Source of the DNA: Lachnospiraceae bacterium
GTDB lineage: Bacteria; Bacillota; Clostridia; Lachnospirales; Lachnospiraceae
DNA length: 64,000 bases
Assembly: GCA_009779895.1 (NCBI GenBank)
Contig: WRBB01000012.1
Coordinates: forward strand, 1 to 64,000
Reading direction: 5' to 3'
Shown: positions 52,276 through 61,986 of the stretch, piece after piece
How positions within the stretch are numbered: the stretch's first letter is position 1
Layout of the letters: each line of letters opens with the position of its first letter
The notes under the pieces: generated by a model
What the model saw: only the letters and a program-made list of their open reading frames with translations
Databases searched by the model: none
Told to the model about the DNA's origin: nothing
Position numbers and translations under genes: made by a program

Positions 52276-53664
52276 TCCTTTCACCTCCAATGATTAAAGT
52301 TTGTGTAAAAAGTTCATTCTCCATACGAGTGGACAAAGAGATGTTAGGTGAAGCATTGATCAAATCACTTAGGATGGATAGCCCGAAACCGCGTCCTTTA
52401 CCCTTCGTAGAGAAGCCTGCTTGTGTCATTTGGCGCAAAGAGAACGTACTTTCGGGGGGGGGGTGGCGTTAGTGATAGAAAAATGGATACTTTCTTTGAC
52501 CTTGTAAAGCGTCATCGCCAGCTTCGCTTTTTCTGTGCCCAATTTTTCAGATGCTTCGATGGCATTATCTAAAATAATGCTGAGTATTCGTACCAAAGTG
52601 ACGGGGTCAGTGGTAAAGTTTTCTATTGTATCATTACAGTAAAATGTGGTGTTTATATTTAAATTTATGGCCTTAAATAACTTTGAAGAAAGTATGCTTT
52701 TGATTTCTTTGACTTTGATGTTACTCAAGCTATCAGAAAAAACATTATTCCTATCAATGATAATAGTTGACCCTTTTACAGAAACAAAGTATCTTGTCAG
52801 CCCATCCCAATCTTTTGTGATTATTAATTGTTCCATGGCTAAGATGATATTTTGAAAGTCATGTTTATATTTACGAACCATAATTTGTTGTTCTTCTAAC
52901 TGGTCTGTGTAGCATTGGAGTATTGCTTGTTCCGCTTGCTGTTTTTCCAAGATAAACTTTGCATTTAGTGACGTGATATAGAATAAGAAGCCAGCCAAAA
53001 GAGAAAAAAGTGCCCCTATGAGCAACAGAGTATTCCATGAGGCGATAAATGCGAGTAATTCATTTTGGTAAAAGAAAAAAGCAGCGGAAAAATGGACGAT
53101 AAATAAAACTAAGGCAGAGAAAAGACTGACAATTTTTAAGCTTTTACGATTATCATTGATTTTCCCCCAGAGTTTACTGGTAACTTTTACATATAGATAT
53201 GTAACCAGTGCAGAGATGAAGATGTTGCCCAATAGAAATGGCAGCCATCTTGCAAAGTCGATAACAGAAGGGAGGGAGGTTTTGGAAGCAATCAGTGTGG
53301 AATAATCGGGGAATAGCATATGAATGCCGATTAAAAATAGCGTGTTTATCAGCTTCATTAGGATGACAGTTACACTTAGAAAGATAACAGAATCCGAAAA
53401 GGAAAAGCGTTTGATTTTAAAGAAGTAAAGAAATGTAGCGGAAAAGGGCACAACCCACAGCAAAGCTGAAGCGATTGCGTTCAAGTTGGGAAGTAGATGG
53501 TCTAAAAGGATTCCTATCATTAACACGTACAAACAAATGATAAGAAGAAGATAGAGATTTTCTTTTAAGCGCATTTTCTTATCTTCGGAAATTACCTTTG
53601 CGGCTATCGCAAAAGGTAGAAATAGTAAAAAATCACGAAAAAAATCAAAAAAGGTCATGTTCAT
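52268..53664 (-). CDS. GHKL sensor histidine kinase (AgrC-like), frameshifted at a G10 tract
   Basis: Six to seven N-terminal helices (residues ~1-225), a dimerisation helix with His in VRKYKHDFQNI (about 267), and a GHKL ATPase (about 320-460) with NAIEAS. The frame runs from ATG 53664 to a run of ten C (minus strand; G10 at 52454-52463), after which it reads 10 stray residues and stops at 52426. One base more (or two fewer) restores a frame that continues to 52268 and encodes FSTKGKGRGFGLSIL, the ATP-lid/G-box, giving about 465 residues and an end overlapping the LytTR gene. As written, the kinase lacks its G-box and should be inactive. A phase-variable tract or a sequencing error explains this. 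Confidence 0.85.
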
Positions 53665-53974
53665 ATAAAAGTTCCCCCTCCCCTCCGGGCAAATCTAAAT
53701 CATTGTACAAAATAAAACGGTTTCTTTAATTTTAAGATTAGTTTTAAATATATCCTATCTTATCTTGATTTGCAACCAAAACGTTCTTTCATAACAAATT
53801 TTTATAAAAACGCAAAATCACAACCCCGTTTACGTTTCATCCATGCCCGCATGTGTTGTTTTTGTCATGCACTTCAAAAATCTATGCTACAGTCCATTAT
53901 ATGTAAAAACGAAGGAAAGCACAAAATCATTTAGTGGTGGATATAAATAGCAAATCAAAAGGAGATATGGTGAA
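53665..53974. other. 310-bp divergent intergenic region between kinase and adhesin genes
   Basis: No gene is seen here. It holds a good minus-strand promoter (53747-53775), AT-rich sequence with several CGTT-containing repeats that could be LytTR sites (ACGTTCTTTC at 53781, ACGTTTCAT at 53832, CGGTTTCT at 53718), and the ribosome binding site AAAGGAG of the adhesin gene. A clear plus-strand promoter was not found; TTGTCA and TGCTACAGT near 53856-53893 are the best candidates. Confidence 0.5.
53747..53775 (-). promoter_or_regulatory. promoter of the kinase-LytTR operon
   Basis: Minus strand TTGCAA (53775-53770), 17-bp spacer, TATATT (53752-53747), about 85 bases before the kinase ATG. Confidence 0.6.
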
Positions 53975-56900
53975 ATGAAAAATCGATGTGCACGAAATAA
54001 TATGAAAGGCAGAAATAAAAGAAATTGGCAACAGAAGTTGCTTGCACTTGTGATGATTTTAGCATTTCTTTTTACCATACTGCCGTTTATGTTAGAAAGT
54101 GACGCTGCGCAAGCGTATGAAATTGAAACAGAAACAGATGGTCAAACGTATGGATATGAAGAGGGTGGTGATACCTATGACGGATATCATTTTGATTATG
54201 CTTACGATTGTTATGACTATGACAGTGTGGACATAGATATTGACGGGCAGGTAGATGTATTTGTAGACGAATACGGCAATGTTACCGTATATCCGGAGTA
54301 CATGGGCTTTGGTGCTATGTTTGATGGATACGAATTTAGAATCATGTTACCACCTGTAGTGTATGAAGAGGATGATATTAACTTAGAGTTGCCTTGTGGT
54401 TGGGATTATGAAATAGAATTTGACTACGACTTTTCCCATTATGAAAATGAGTCACACGAAAGTATAGCCCTTGCATCTTTTGCTGTAGTGGGATACGGCG
54501 ATTCCATCGCATGTGATTACGGCCATTATGATGAATTTGATCATTGGCATAGCCATGAATGCTGTAATGATTGTACGGATAGAGAAACAAATTCACAAGA
54601 AATTCAATATGAAGAAAATGAAGCCATCATGATTACAGTCACACCCGCAAGCGACTATATCGGCATCATGCCCTTTAGTGCCTTTACGATGAGTATTCTT
54701 AATGCTAGTACGGTGCAGAGTTGGGTGACTTCTCTACCAACCAATGGTTCTGTGACAGGTCAACTAACGATTTCTGGATCGTTTAACACAGGGGCTAGTG
54801 TGAGCACAATTAATATCAATGGTGGGCGACGTGTCAATTTGCTTGGTACCGGTACTTGGACTCGTACCGAAGGAAGGCATTTTAACCTGAATAGTGCTGT
54901 CGGTACTTCTGGCCCATCAAGGTTATATATAAATGGTGGTATTACCCTAACCGCAGGTCGGACTGCCCCGGGAGGAGCGAATGCCGGTGGAATTGCAGTT
55001 AACCACGGTGGGACTTTGACCATGAACAACGGTACCATTCGAAATAATCAAGCACTCAATGGTGGTGGTGTAAATGTTGGTACAAATGGCAGCGGTCATT
55101 TTATTATGAATGGTGGTACGATTCATGGCAATTTCGCTAATGTTGCAGGTGGTGGTGTGAGAATAGTTTTTCCTGACGCAGCTGCGGCTCCAAACACATT
55201 TCGCATGAATGGTGGCACCATACACAGTAACACTTCCGTTCAAAATGGTGGTGGGGTGTCTATCGGTAGTCGTAGTCGTTTTTATTTTCATGGTGGGCAA
55301 ATTGGTTTGCCGCCTTCGGGAACTACTTTCCGTGGAAACGTGGCAGGAAGTACAGGCGCAGGTCCTGGTGGTGGTGTTGCACTTATGGGCACAGCCTGGA
55401 TGGAAATGCGCAATGCCACAAGTATCATTCAAAATAATGAAGCCCGCTCTCTAGCGAATGCAGGAGGCGGCGTGTTTGTAGAGGGTACCTTTCATATGCA
55501 TGGTGGGTTTATCCAAGATAATAGAGTTACACAAAGTGTTGGTGGTGGAGTGGCCGTAATGGGTAATCAACCGGATGGGTCGGCGCCCTTGGCAGTATTT
55601 GATATGCATAACGGAACCATACGACGCAATACGGCGCAAGGTACACTTTCCGGTGGCGGCGGTGTTCGTGTGAATCGATTTGGCGATTTTATCATGCGCA
55701 ATGGTGTCATTTATAGTAATACCGCCAATAGTGGTGGTGGTGTTTGTGTAGGCTCACTTACTGGTGCCGCTTACACGACTCGAAATCGATTTATAATGCT
55801 AGGCGGCACAATTCACAGTAATCGCACAACCAATGTTCCGAACCCGTCTGATCCTGTAGCTAGCACCGGTAATGGTGGTGGGGTTGCAATTCAGGGAAGT
55901 ATCGCCTATGTACGAATGGACGCAGGAACAATCCATAGCAACTGGGCTTACAATAGTGGCGGTGGAATATGGGCGGGTACCACTGCTCGTGTTGATTTTT
56001 CCACAGCAGGCACAAAAGTGATACGGAACAACTATGCAGGGCGCAGACCCAATGGTACGAGAGTAGCTAATGGGCATGGTGGTGGTATTGCGTTCAATAG
56101 TGTGCCAATAGGCGGTATCACACGTACCGGAAGGGCCAATGTAATTGGAACCGGGCTGGTTGATATACACAATAACAATGCAACCGGTGGCGGTGGTGGT
56201 ATCGACATGGGTACTGCCAATAGTGTACTTGATGTTAGAGCATCAACAAATCTACAGATACGAAACAATACAGCCGGCGTTGCCGGTATTGGTACACCCA
56301 CCAACAGCCATGGTGGTGGCATTAATCACCGGAGCGGACGCACATATTTTGCAATTACGCCTATGGTTATTACAGGCAATACTGCCTTGGGGAATGGTGG
56401 AGGTATTAACCGAACCAGTACCCATCAAACGGGCAATGTTACCCTTGGCAATGCAGTAAACATTTCAAGTAACACTGCGGGTGTAAATGGCGGTGGTATA
56501 TTTACAAATATTGGTACATATACCCTTGGTACAACCGCGGCAGGCCGTATGCGTGTTGCAAGTAATACAGCTGCAAACGGCGGTGGTATACATATAGCAG
56601 GCAGCGGTATCATTACCATACCTGCAAGTGTAGAGACAAGTATAGTCGGCAACAGGGCATCGGCGCAAGGCGCAGGTATAGACATCGTAGGTGCAGGACG
56701 CGCCAACCTAAATAGTACAGCCATATGGATATACAACAACAGAGTAACCGCAGGCACACTAGGCGGCGGTGGCATCAATGTACGGGGTACAGGCACATCA
56801 GCAAATCCCAATGTCATCATGACTGCCGGTAGTATTGGTATCGCCGGTGGTACAGGCGAGGCAGGTTTGAACGAACGAGCCAATCATGGTCGTTATGGCG

Positions 56901-59761
56901 GTGGTGTACGCGTTACCAGTGGTTACTTCCGTATGGATGGTGGTGCTATATTCTGGAATAGGGCAGTGAACAGTGCGGCCCATGGAGCAGCAGCCACAGG
57001 TAACGGTGGTGGACTTCATATATCCGGTGGTACATTTACCATGAATGGTGCAGTAGCAGGTGCAAGAATCATTCATCAGAATCATGCTGTAAATGGTGGT
57101 GGGGTGGCCATTACCGGTGGAACGTTCAATATGATTGGAGCCAATGCCAATCATATTCAAGACAATAGAGTAAGTACAGGTGTCACCGGTGCCGGTGTTC
57201 ACCAAACGGGCGGTATCGTTAACATGACCGGGACAGACTCTCGCATTCGCAGACATAATGCGAATGGAACGGACACTGGTGGCACAAGCAACGGAAACGG
57301 TGTATGGATGAGTGGTGGAACATTCAATATGAACAATGCCACTGCACGTATCTATGCCAATCGTACAGCAGCAGCTACAGCTGGTGGCGTACATGTGCAA
57401 GGTACAGGAATATTCCGGATGTATGCCGGTTTTATTGGTGGGACTTCACGGGCCAACGAGAGCAATCAAGGCGCTGCTGGTGGTGGGGTTCGATTGACCG
57501 GAGTCAATGCAAGATTTCATATGGTTGGTGCAGCCGGCAATCGATTTGTCCAAAACAATGTAGCAACTTCCGGCGGCGGTGGTTTCCTTATACAGGATAG
57601 TGCTCGATTATATATGACTGCCACAGGTGGTCGTAGTGCCATTCTCAACAATCAAGCTGCTGGTGCTGGCGGTGGTATTTATGTCATTACCGGGCAAGTA
57701 ATCGGAACAGGTGGCGGTGCGATTGAAATTGATAATAATACTGCCTCTAGCGGCGGTGGAATCTTTGCCAACAATGCGGTTGTAAATCTAAACAATGCCG
57801 GCGTGCGTGCCATTAGAGGTAACACAGCAAGCACAATAGGTGGTGGCGTGAGCACTGTGGGCACTACGGTACTTACCTTAAATGGCTCGGGTAGTGGTGT
57901 AGCAATTACAGGCAACACGGCCGGAACCAATGGTGGTGGTATTCACTCCAATGCGACTGGAGCAGCAACTGTTACAGGTGTAATCGGAACGAATAGTGCC
58001 AATGGTGCAGCAGCTGGTAACGGCGGTGGCGGCGTATTTCTAAATCAAGGTGCATTTACCTTTACAGGTTATATCCAAGGCAATACAGTAGCCCAAACAA
58101 ACTCCGGTGCAGGGGTACACCAAATGGCCGGTACTTTCAACATGAATGGTGCCAGTACTCAGGTTCGTTTCCACAATGCGACCGGCGCAAGTGCCGGTGG
58201 TAATAGCAATGGTAGTGGTGTGGATGTACGTGGTGGTACATTTAATATGAATGACGGATGGATTGTTGCCAACCGCACAGGCGCAGCCAATCGTCCCGGT
58301 GGTGTCAATGTGGAAGCCACAGGTATATTTAACCAGGCTGCCGGAAATATAGGTAGTTCAGGTGCCGGCAACCGCGGCACAAGTGGTGGCGGGGTTCGTG
58401 TAGCAGGGAGCGGTCGGTTTAACATGACCGGCACAGCGGCCAAATCAGTCTCTCACAATGAATCAACAGGTGACGGTGGTGGTGTATACATTGGTGGTGT
58501 AGGTGCCCAGTTCAATATAACGGGTGCAGGTACTGCTACGATCGCCAACAATACCGCAACAGGATCCGGTGGTGGTGTGCACTTAACCACAGATGGCGTA
58601 TTCAACGTAGCCCCGGAAGCCGGTATCAACAACTATATTCAAGACAATATAGCAACGTTAAATGGTGGTGGTATTAATCAAAGTGCTGCGAATACTACAA
58701 CAACTTTTGCCGGAGTGATTCGGAGGAATAATGCCAATGGTACAACATTAGGCGTTGAAGAAGCGTTACAAACTCTGGTTGGCAACGGCGGTGGTGGCGT
58801 ATTCATAAACAACGGTACATTTACTTTCCGTAACGGAGCCATTGAAAACAATACCGCACAAGCCCATGGTGGTGGTGTACGTATTCAGAGTTTGAATCCA
58901 ACCTTTACCATGCAAGGTGGTGCGATTCGAAATAATAATGCACCAAACGGTGATGGTGGTGGTATTTTCAGCTCAGATCATGATTATAGAAACCCGATTC
59001 CAAATGTGAATAATACTTACAGACGTTTCACCATTACCGGTGGGACAGTAACGGGTAATGTATCACGACAGGAATTTGCGCCACCTAGCAATCATGCAGA
59101 GTTTAATACAAGGGCGGCTATGCCATTTAACGGTAGCTTACTAACCAATCATCAGATTAACTATCGAGGACTACCTGAGCCGGATTTAGACCTAACCATT
59201 ACCAAGACGGTGACGGGCATAGTGGTGACGCCCAACCATGACTTCCCATTTACCTTGCATCTCGCAAATTTGGGAACCGGTACGCATACATTTAGTTTTG
59301 TAAGAAGTGGCGCAGGGATTGCGACCCCAATTGAGGGAACGTTTAGCGTGATAGGTACCGGTGGTTCATGGGCATTTAATCTTCGCCATGGTCAGCAAAT
59401 TGTTATTTCAGATTTACCTGAAGCTGCGACTGTACGGGTGGTCGAAGGGGCTAATTCAAATTATAATACAACGATTTTCTGTAATATATTGAATGGTTTG
59501 ATTCTTCTCCCGGGCTCTCCACCTTACGATAATAAGGACACAGGAATCTTGGAGATGGCGGAAGACAGACAGCTTGATTTTACCAATGATCGTAGACCTC
59601 CACCGCAAACGATGTTTTATATGAATGCTACCCATGCAGGGATGTTGATTGCATTTGCTACACTTGGTGGGTTGTTGGCCTTTGGCGGAATTGTTTTGAA
59701 GTTTCGTAAGTCAAAACAAGCAGCAGTAAGTAAAATCCTTTTGGAGATAGAAAGTGATTAA
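53975..59761 (+). CDS. giant sortase-anchored beta-helix adhesin
   Basis: A 1928-residue surface protein. The signal peptide ends near residue 47. Residues ~48-230 are very rich in Asp, Tyr and Glu, with a His/Cys cluster (C180 to C200, within HYDEFDHWHSHECCNDC). Residues ~270-1720 are imperfect parallel beta-helix repeats: units of the form GGxI..N.A..GGG(V/I), about 25-30 residues each, as in polymorphic outer-membrane-like and chlamydial Pmp-type folds. Residues ~1735-1850 form a DUF7601-type domain (TITKTVTG, FNLRHGQQ). The wall signal is PPPQTM at 1875-1880, with a helix and a KFRKSKQ tail. AAAGGAG precedes ATG 53975. It starts the pilus-like operon and overlaps the next gene by eight bases. 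A tip adhesin is the likely role. Confidence 0.85.
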   Translation: MKNRCARNNMKGRNKRNWQQKLLALVMILAFLFTILPFMLESDAAQAYEIETETDGQTYGYEEGGDTYDGYHFDYAYDCYDYDSVDIDIDGQVDVFVDEYGNVTVYPEYMGFGAMFDGYEFRIMLPPVVYEEDDINLELPCGWDYEIEFDYDFSHYENESHESIALASFAVVGYGDSIACDYGHYDEFDHWHSHECCNDCTDRETNSQEIQYEENEAIMITVTPASDYIGIMPFSAFTMSILNASTVQSWVTSLPTNGSVTGQLTISGSFNTGASVSTININGGRRVNLLGTGTWTRTEGRHFNLNSAVGTSGPSRLYINGGITLTAGRTAPGGANAGGIAVNHGGTLTMNNGTIRNNQALNGGGVNVGTNGSGHFIMNGGTIHGNFANVAGGGVRIVFPDAAAAPNTFRMNGGTIHSNTSVQNGGGVSIGSRSRFYFHGGQIGLPPSGTTFRGNVAGSTGAGPGGGVALMGTAWMEMRNATSIIQNNEARSLANAGGGVFVEGTFHMHGGFIQDNRVTQSVGGGVAVMGNQPDGSAPLAVFDMHNGTIRRNTAQGTLSGGGGVRVNRFGDFIMRNGVIYSNTANSGGGVCVGSLTGAAYTTRNRFIMLGGTIHSNRTTNVPNPSDPVASTGNGGGVAIQGSIAYVRMDAGTIHSNWAYNSGGGIWAGTTARVDFSTAGTKVIRNNYAGRRPNGTRVANGHGGGIAFNSVPIGGITRTGRANVIGTGLVDIHNNNATGGGGGIDMGTANSVLDVRASTNLQIRNNTAGVAGIGTPTNSHGGGINHRSGRTYFAITPMVITGNTALGNGGGINRTSTHQTGNVTLGNAVNISSNTAGVNGGGIFTNIGTYTLGTTAAGRMRVASNTAANGGGIHIAGSGIITIPASVETSIVGNRASAQGAGIDIVGAGRANLNSTAIWIYNNRVTAGTLGGGGINVRGTGTSANPNVIMTAGSIGIAGGTGEAGLNERANHGRYGGGVRVTSGYFRMDGGAIFWNRAVNSAAHGAAATGNGGGLHISGGTFTMNGAVAGARIIHQNHAVNGGGVAITGGTFNMIGANANHIQDNRVSTGVTGAGVHQTGGIVNMTGTDSRIRRHNANGTDTGGTSNGNGVWMSGGTFNMNNATARIYANRTAAATAGGVHVQGTGIFRMYAGFIGGTSRANESNQGAAGGGVRLTGVNARFHMVGAAGNRFVQNNVATSGGGGFLIQDSARLYMTATGGRSAILNNQAAGAGGGIYVITGQVIGTGGGAIEIDNNTASSGGGIFANNAVVNLNNAGVRAIRGNTASTIGGGVSTVGTTVLTLNGSGSGVAITGNTAGTNGGGIHSNATGAATVTGVIGTNSANGAAAGNGGGGVFLNQGAFTFTGYIQGNTVAQTNSGAGVHQMAGTFNMNGASTQVRFHNATGASAGGNSNGSGVDVRGGTFNMNDGWIVANRTGAANRPGGVNVEATGIFNQAAGNIGSSGAGNRGTSGGGVRVAGSGRFNMTGTAAKSVSHNESTGDGGGVYIGGVGAQFNITGAGTATIANNTATGSGGGVHLTTDGVFNVAPEAGINNYIQDNIATLNGGGINQSAANTTTTFAGVIRRNNANGTTLGVEEALQTLVGNGGGGVFINNGTFTFRNGAIENNTAQAHGGGVRIQSLNPTFTMQGGAIRNNNAPNGDGGGIFSSDHDYRNPIPNVNNTYRRFTITGGTVTGNVSRQEFAPPSNHAEFNTRAAMPFNGSLLTNHQINYRGLPEPDLDLTITKTVTGIVVTPNHDFPFTLHLANLGTGTHTFSFVRSGAGIATPIEGTFSVIGTGGSWAFNLRHGQQIVISDLPEAATVRVVEGANSNYNTTIFCNILNGLILLPGSPPYDNKDTGILEMAEDRQLDFTNDRRPPPQTMFYMNATHAGMLIAFATLGGLLAFGGIVLKFRKSKQAAVSKILLEIESD

Positions 59762-60296
59762 GGAAGACAAAAGGAAAGTAGAAAGCTCAAAAACCGTCAA
59801 AACAACTTCTGTATGGAAAGAATTTCGTTCTTTCGGTATTAGAATTGCTGTAATTGCGTTGGTTACCGTAATTGTTTTCACTTTCTTTTACGGCATACAT
59901 ATTGTATCCGACCCTGGTATGATTCCGGTGGCGCAAAGCGGTGACGTTGTACTGATTTATCGACTGAACCGCAACTACGCCATCCATGACTTGGTCTTGT
60001 TGGATTTTGAGGGCACACGGCAAATCAGGCGTGTAATCGCCCGTGAAGGGGATGAAGTTGACTTGGTGGATGGGCGTCTGAGAATAAATGGGATGCCCCA
60101 ATCGGACCTCCACGCCATCGGTGAAACTTGGGCCTTTGAGGAGGGGATAGTTTTTCCCATCCTTGTACCCGAAGAGGAGATATTTCTTTTGGGTGATGCC
60201 AGGGAACAGGCAATAGATAGCCGTATTTATGGCACAGTGAGAACCCAAGATACATTTGGGGTGGTCATTACAATTGTAAGGCGGCGTCATTTATGA
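59754..60296 (+). CDS. signal-peptidase-I-like protein lacking the Ser/Lys dyad (SipA-like pilus chaperone)
   Basis: A 180-residue membrane protein with one helix (about 28-50) and the signal peptidase I fold (GDVVLIYR, IRRVIAREGDEVDL, LLGDAREQAIDSR). The catalytic Ser in the SMxPT motif is Gly55 (DPGMIP), and the Lys before the RVI motif is Arg92. Neither acid-base dyad residue is present, so no peptidase activity is expected. In group A Streptococcus, SipA has likewise lost its dyad and is required for class-B-sortase pilus assembly. GTG at 59754 overlaps the adhesin stop by eight bases and follows GGAGATAG. The gene is followed by the major pilin-like gene. Confidence 0.88.
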   Translation: MIKEDKRKVESSKTVKTTSVWKEFRSFGIRIAVIALVTVIVFTFFYGIHIVSDPGMIPVAQSGDVVLIYRLNRNYAIHDLVLLDFEGTRQIRRVIAREGDEVDLVDGRLRINGMPQSDLHAIGETWAFEEGIVFPILVPEEEIFLLGDAREQAIDSRIYGTVRTQDTFGVVITIVRRRHL

Positions 60297-60355
60297 AAAG
60301 TTATACATTGTTATAAACTATAGGTTTCTTAATCTATATTTTATATATATCATTG

Positions 60356-60373
60356 GCTATATAGGGATATAGC
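60356..60373 (+). promoter_or_regulatory. stem-loop in the leader of the major pilin gene
   Basis: GCTATAT (60356-60362) pairs with ATATAGC (60367-60373), with loop AGGG, about 20 bases before the ribosome binding site AGAGGAAG. It could stabilise the pilin mRNA or mark a processing site. Confidence 0.35.
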
Positions 60374-60404
60374 TGAAAAATTCACATTAAGAGAGGAAGA
60401 AATA

Positions 60405-61859
60405 ATGAAAAAAAGAAGAGGCATAATATCAATCATGCTAGTAGTACTAATGACATTGGTACTTGGTGTAACAGCTTTTGCTGAGGACAATGGATCTGGA
60501 GACGGTCCGATTCTCGACCCCGGTGATGGTAGAAACATTACTGTGGGTATCAACAAGGACCTAGTGATGCCAGCCGCTACACCTACACCAAACTTTACAT
60601 TCCATTTTGACTTTGAGTTCATTGGAATGACACAAGCATTTAATCTCACACCATCACCTGCTCATTGGCCGGCAGATAGCGATGATATGGTTTGGATTTC
60701 TCCGGTACCTTCACTAACAGGTGCGCCGGGAGTGGATGAAATTCAAATTTCCTTTGATGAAAGTATGTCAGGCGTGGTAGAAGGATTTCCGGTAGATACG
60801 AAAACCGTTTCAGGTTGTAACGACGCTACATTTACATTTACACCTGAGATGTTTCCAACATGGGGCTTGTATGTATTTCGCGTGAGAGAGCAACAAAATA
60901 CAAATACGCTTGCAGAGTATCCGGAGTATTACCAATATCTGAATTACTCAGATGCAGAATTTGAAATTCGCATTCTCGTTGTACCTTGTGATTGTGAAGA
61001 AACAGCTTGTAATGGTCTTCGCTTGGATAGTCTTGTTACAATCAAGGTATATAATGATGATGGCACACCTGGTGGTTATAAAGTAGACCCAACACCTGGA
61101 ACATATAGTGAGTATGGTGTTCCAACAGATCCTTCCGGTCTATCATTTACCAATGTTTATATTCGTACAGATGGTACCGGTGGTGGTGGAAACGGGGGCG
61201 ATCCTTACGATCCAGACTATAGTACATTGATTATCCGTAAAGAAGTAACCGGTAACTTTGGTTTAACAAATCAATTGTTCCCATTTTTAGTTACAATCTA
61301 TGATAACCCTGTTGTTGCGGCTGAAAGGGATATTGAAGATGGGTTCTGGTACAATTGGGTTTACCGTGCTTACATCTTTAATACAAATGGTGATAACGAT
61401 GTGATGGTTGCTGGCTCACCAATTTTCTTCACACCAGGTTCGGCGGTAGAGGTTAATTTACGTCATGGCTACGAACTTCGTTTTGTGAACACTCCGGTTG
61501 GGACACGTTTTGTAGCATATGAAGAAGATTCTTATGGTCACTTAATTAGCATTACAACAAACACAAACCAATTTGGTATGTACGCGCCGAATACCACTGT
61601 TTGGCCGGGTGTTACGGATGTGGCAACTGGCAGTGCCGGTACTCCTGTAAATAATGTGACAAATGGTCCGGCATTGGTTGTTTCTACCGGAACGCCATAT
61701 GTTGACTTTGAAAACAACTTGGAATTACCACCTCAAACTGGTTTGCATCTTCAAGATTTGCCATTTGTACTTTCAATTCTTGCGATTTTTGCAGCAGGTG
61801 CAGGTTTTGTAGCATTCAAAGTATATAAAGCAAAGAAAGAAAATAATTTTGCGTTATAA
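60405..61859 (+). CDS. major pilin-like surface protein with LPPQTG signal
   Basis: A 484-residue secreted protein. The signal peptide is MKKRRG... to VTAFA (cleavage near residue 26). An N-terminal domain (about 45-240) has the look of a Spy0128/FctA-like pilin (FTFHFDFEFIG). A Gly-rich linker at ~262 leads to a DUF7601-type domain (STLIIRKEVTG, VNLRHGYE) with a Lys that could form an isopeptide bond. The sorting signal is LPPQTG at residues 441-446, followed by a helix and a KVYKAKKE tail. AGAGGAAG precedes ATG 60405. Its repeated FPF, FNLRHG and PxGT motifs are shared with the adhesin's last domain, so the two are structurally related. Confidence 0.85.
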   Translation: MKKRRGIISIMLVVLMTLVLGVTAFAEDNGSGDGPILDPGDGRNITVGINKDLVMPAATPTPNFTFHFDFEFIGMTQAFNLTPSPAHWPADSDDMVWISPVPSLTGAPGVDEIQISFDESMSGVVEGFPVDTKTVSGCNDATFTFTPEMFPTWGLYVFRVREQQNTNTLAEYPEYYQYLNYSDAEFEIRILVVPCDCEETACNGLRLDSLVTIKVYNDDGTPGGYKVDPTPGTYSEYGVPTDPSGLSFTNVYIRTDGTGGGGNGGDPYDPDYSTLIIRKEVTGNFGLTNQLFPFLVTIYDNPVVAAERDIEDGFWYNWVYRAYIFNTNGDNDVMVAGSPIFFTPGSAVEVNLRHGYELRFVNTPVGTRFVAYEEDSYGHLISITTNTNQFGMYAPNTTVWPGVTDVATGSAGTPVNNVTNGPALVVSTGTPYVDFENNLELPPQTGLHLQDLPFVLSILAIFAAGAGFVAFKVYKAKKENNFAL

Positions 61860-61895
61860 TCTTAAAATGTAAGGATTATTTCAATAAGTGTTCTA

Positions 61896-61927
61896 ATTGC
61901 AGGGGCGGTTTGCTCCGTCTCTGCAAT
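61896..61927 (+). terminator. 13-bp stem-loop between pilin and sortase genes
   Basis: ATTGCAG-GGGCGG pairs with CCGTCT-CTGCAAT around a six-base loop (61896-61927), with two G-T pairs. No T-run follows, so it may be a partial terminator or a 3' RNA stabiliser giving more pilin than sortase. Confidence 0.5.
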
Positions 61928-61986
61928 ATATGGGTCGTTTTCCGGTGACACTTCTTGAACAAGTAATAAAAAAGGGGTTCCACCAT

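Noticed and set aside
56425..57400. Long minus-strand open frames within the adhesin gene
   Set aside because: They arise from the repetitive GC-rich codons of the sense gene; the products are Pro/Ile or Cys/Thr-rich with no ribosome binding sites.
54950..59050. Many GGTGGTGG-type short repeats suggestive of a CRISPR or minisatellite
   Set aside because: They encode the beta-helix repeat of one uninterrupted reading frame, vary in spacing, and have no conserved repeat-spacer geometry.
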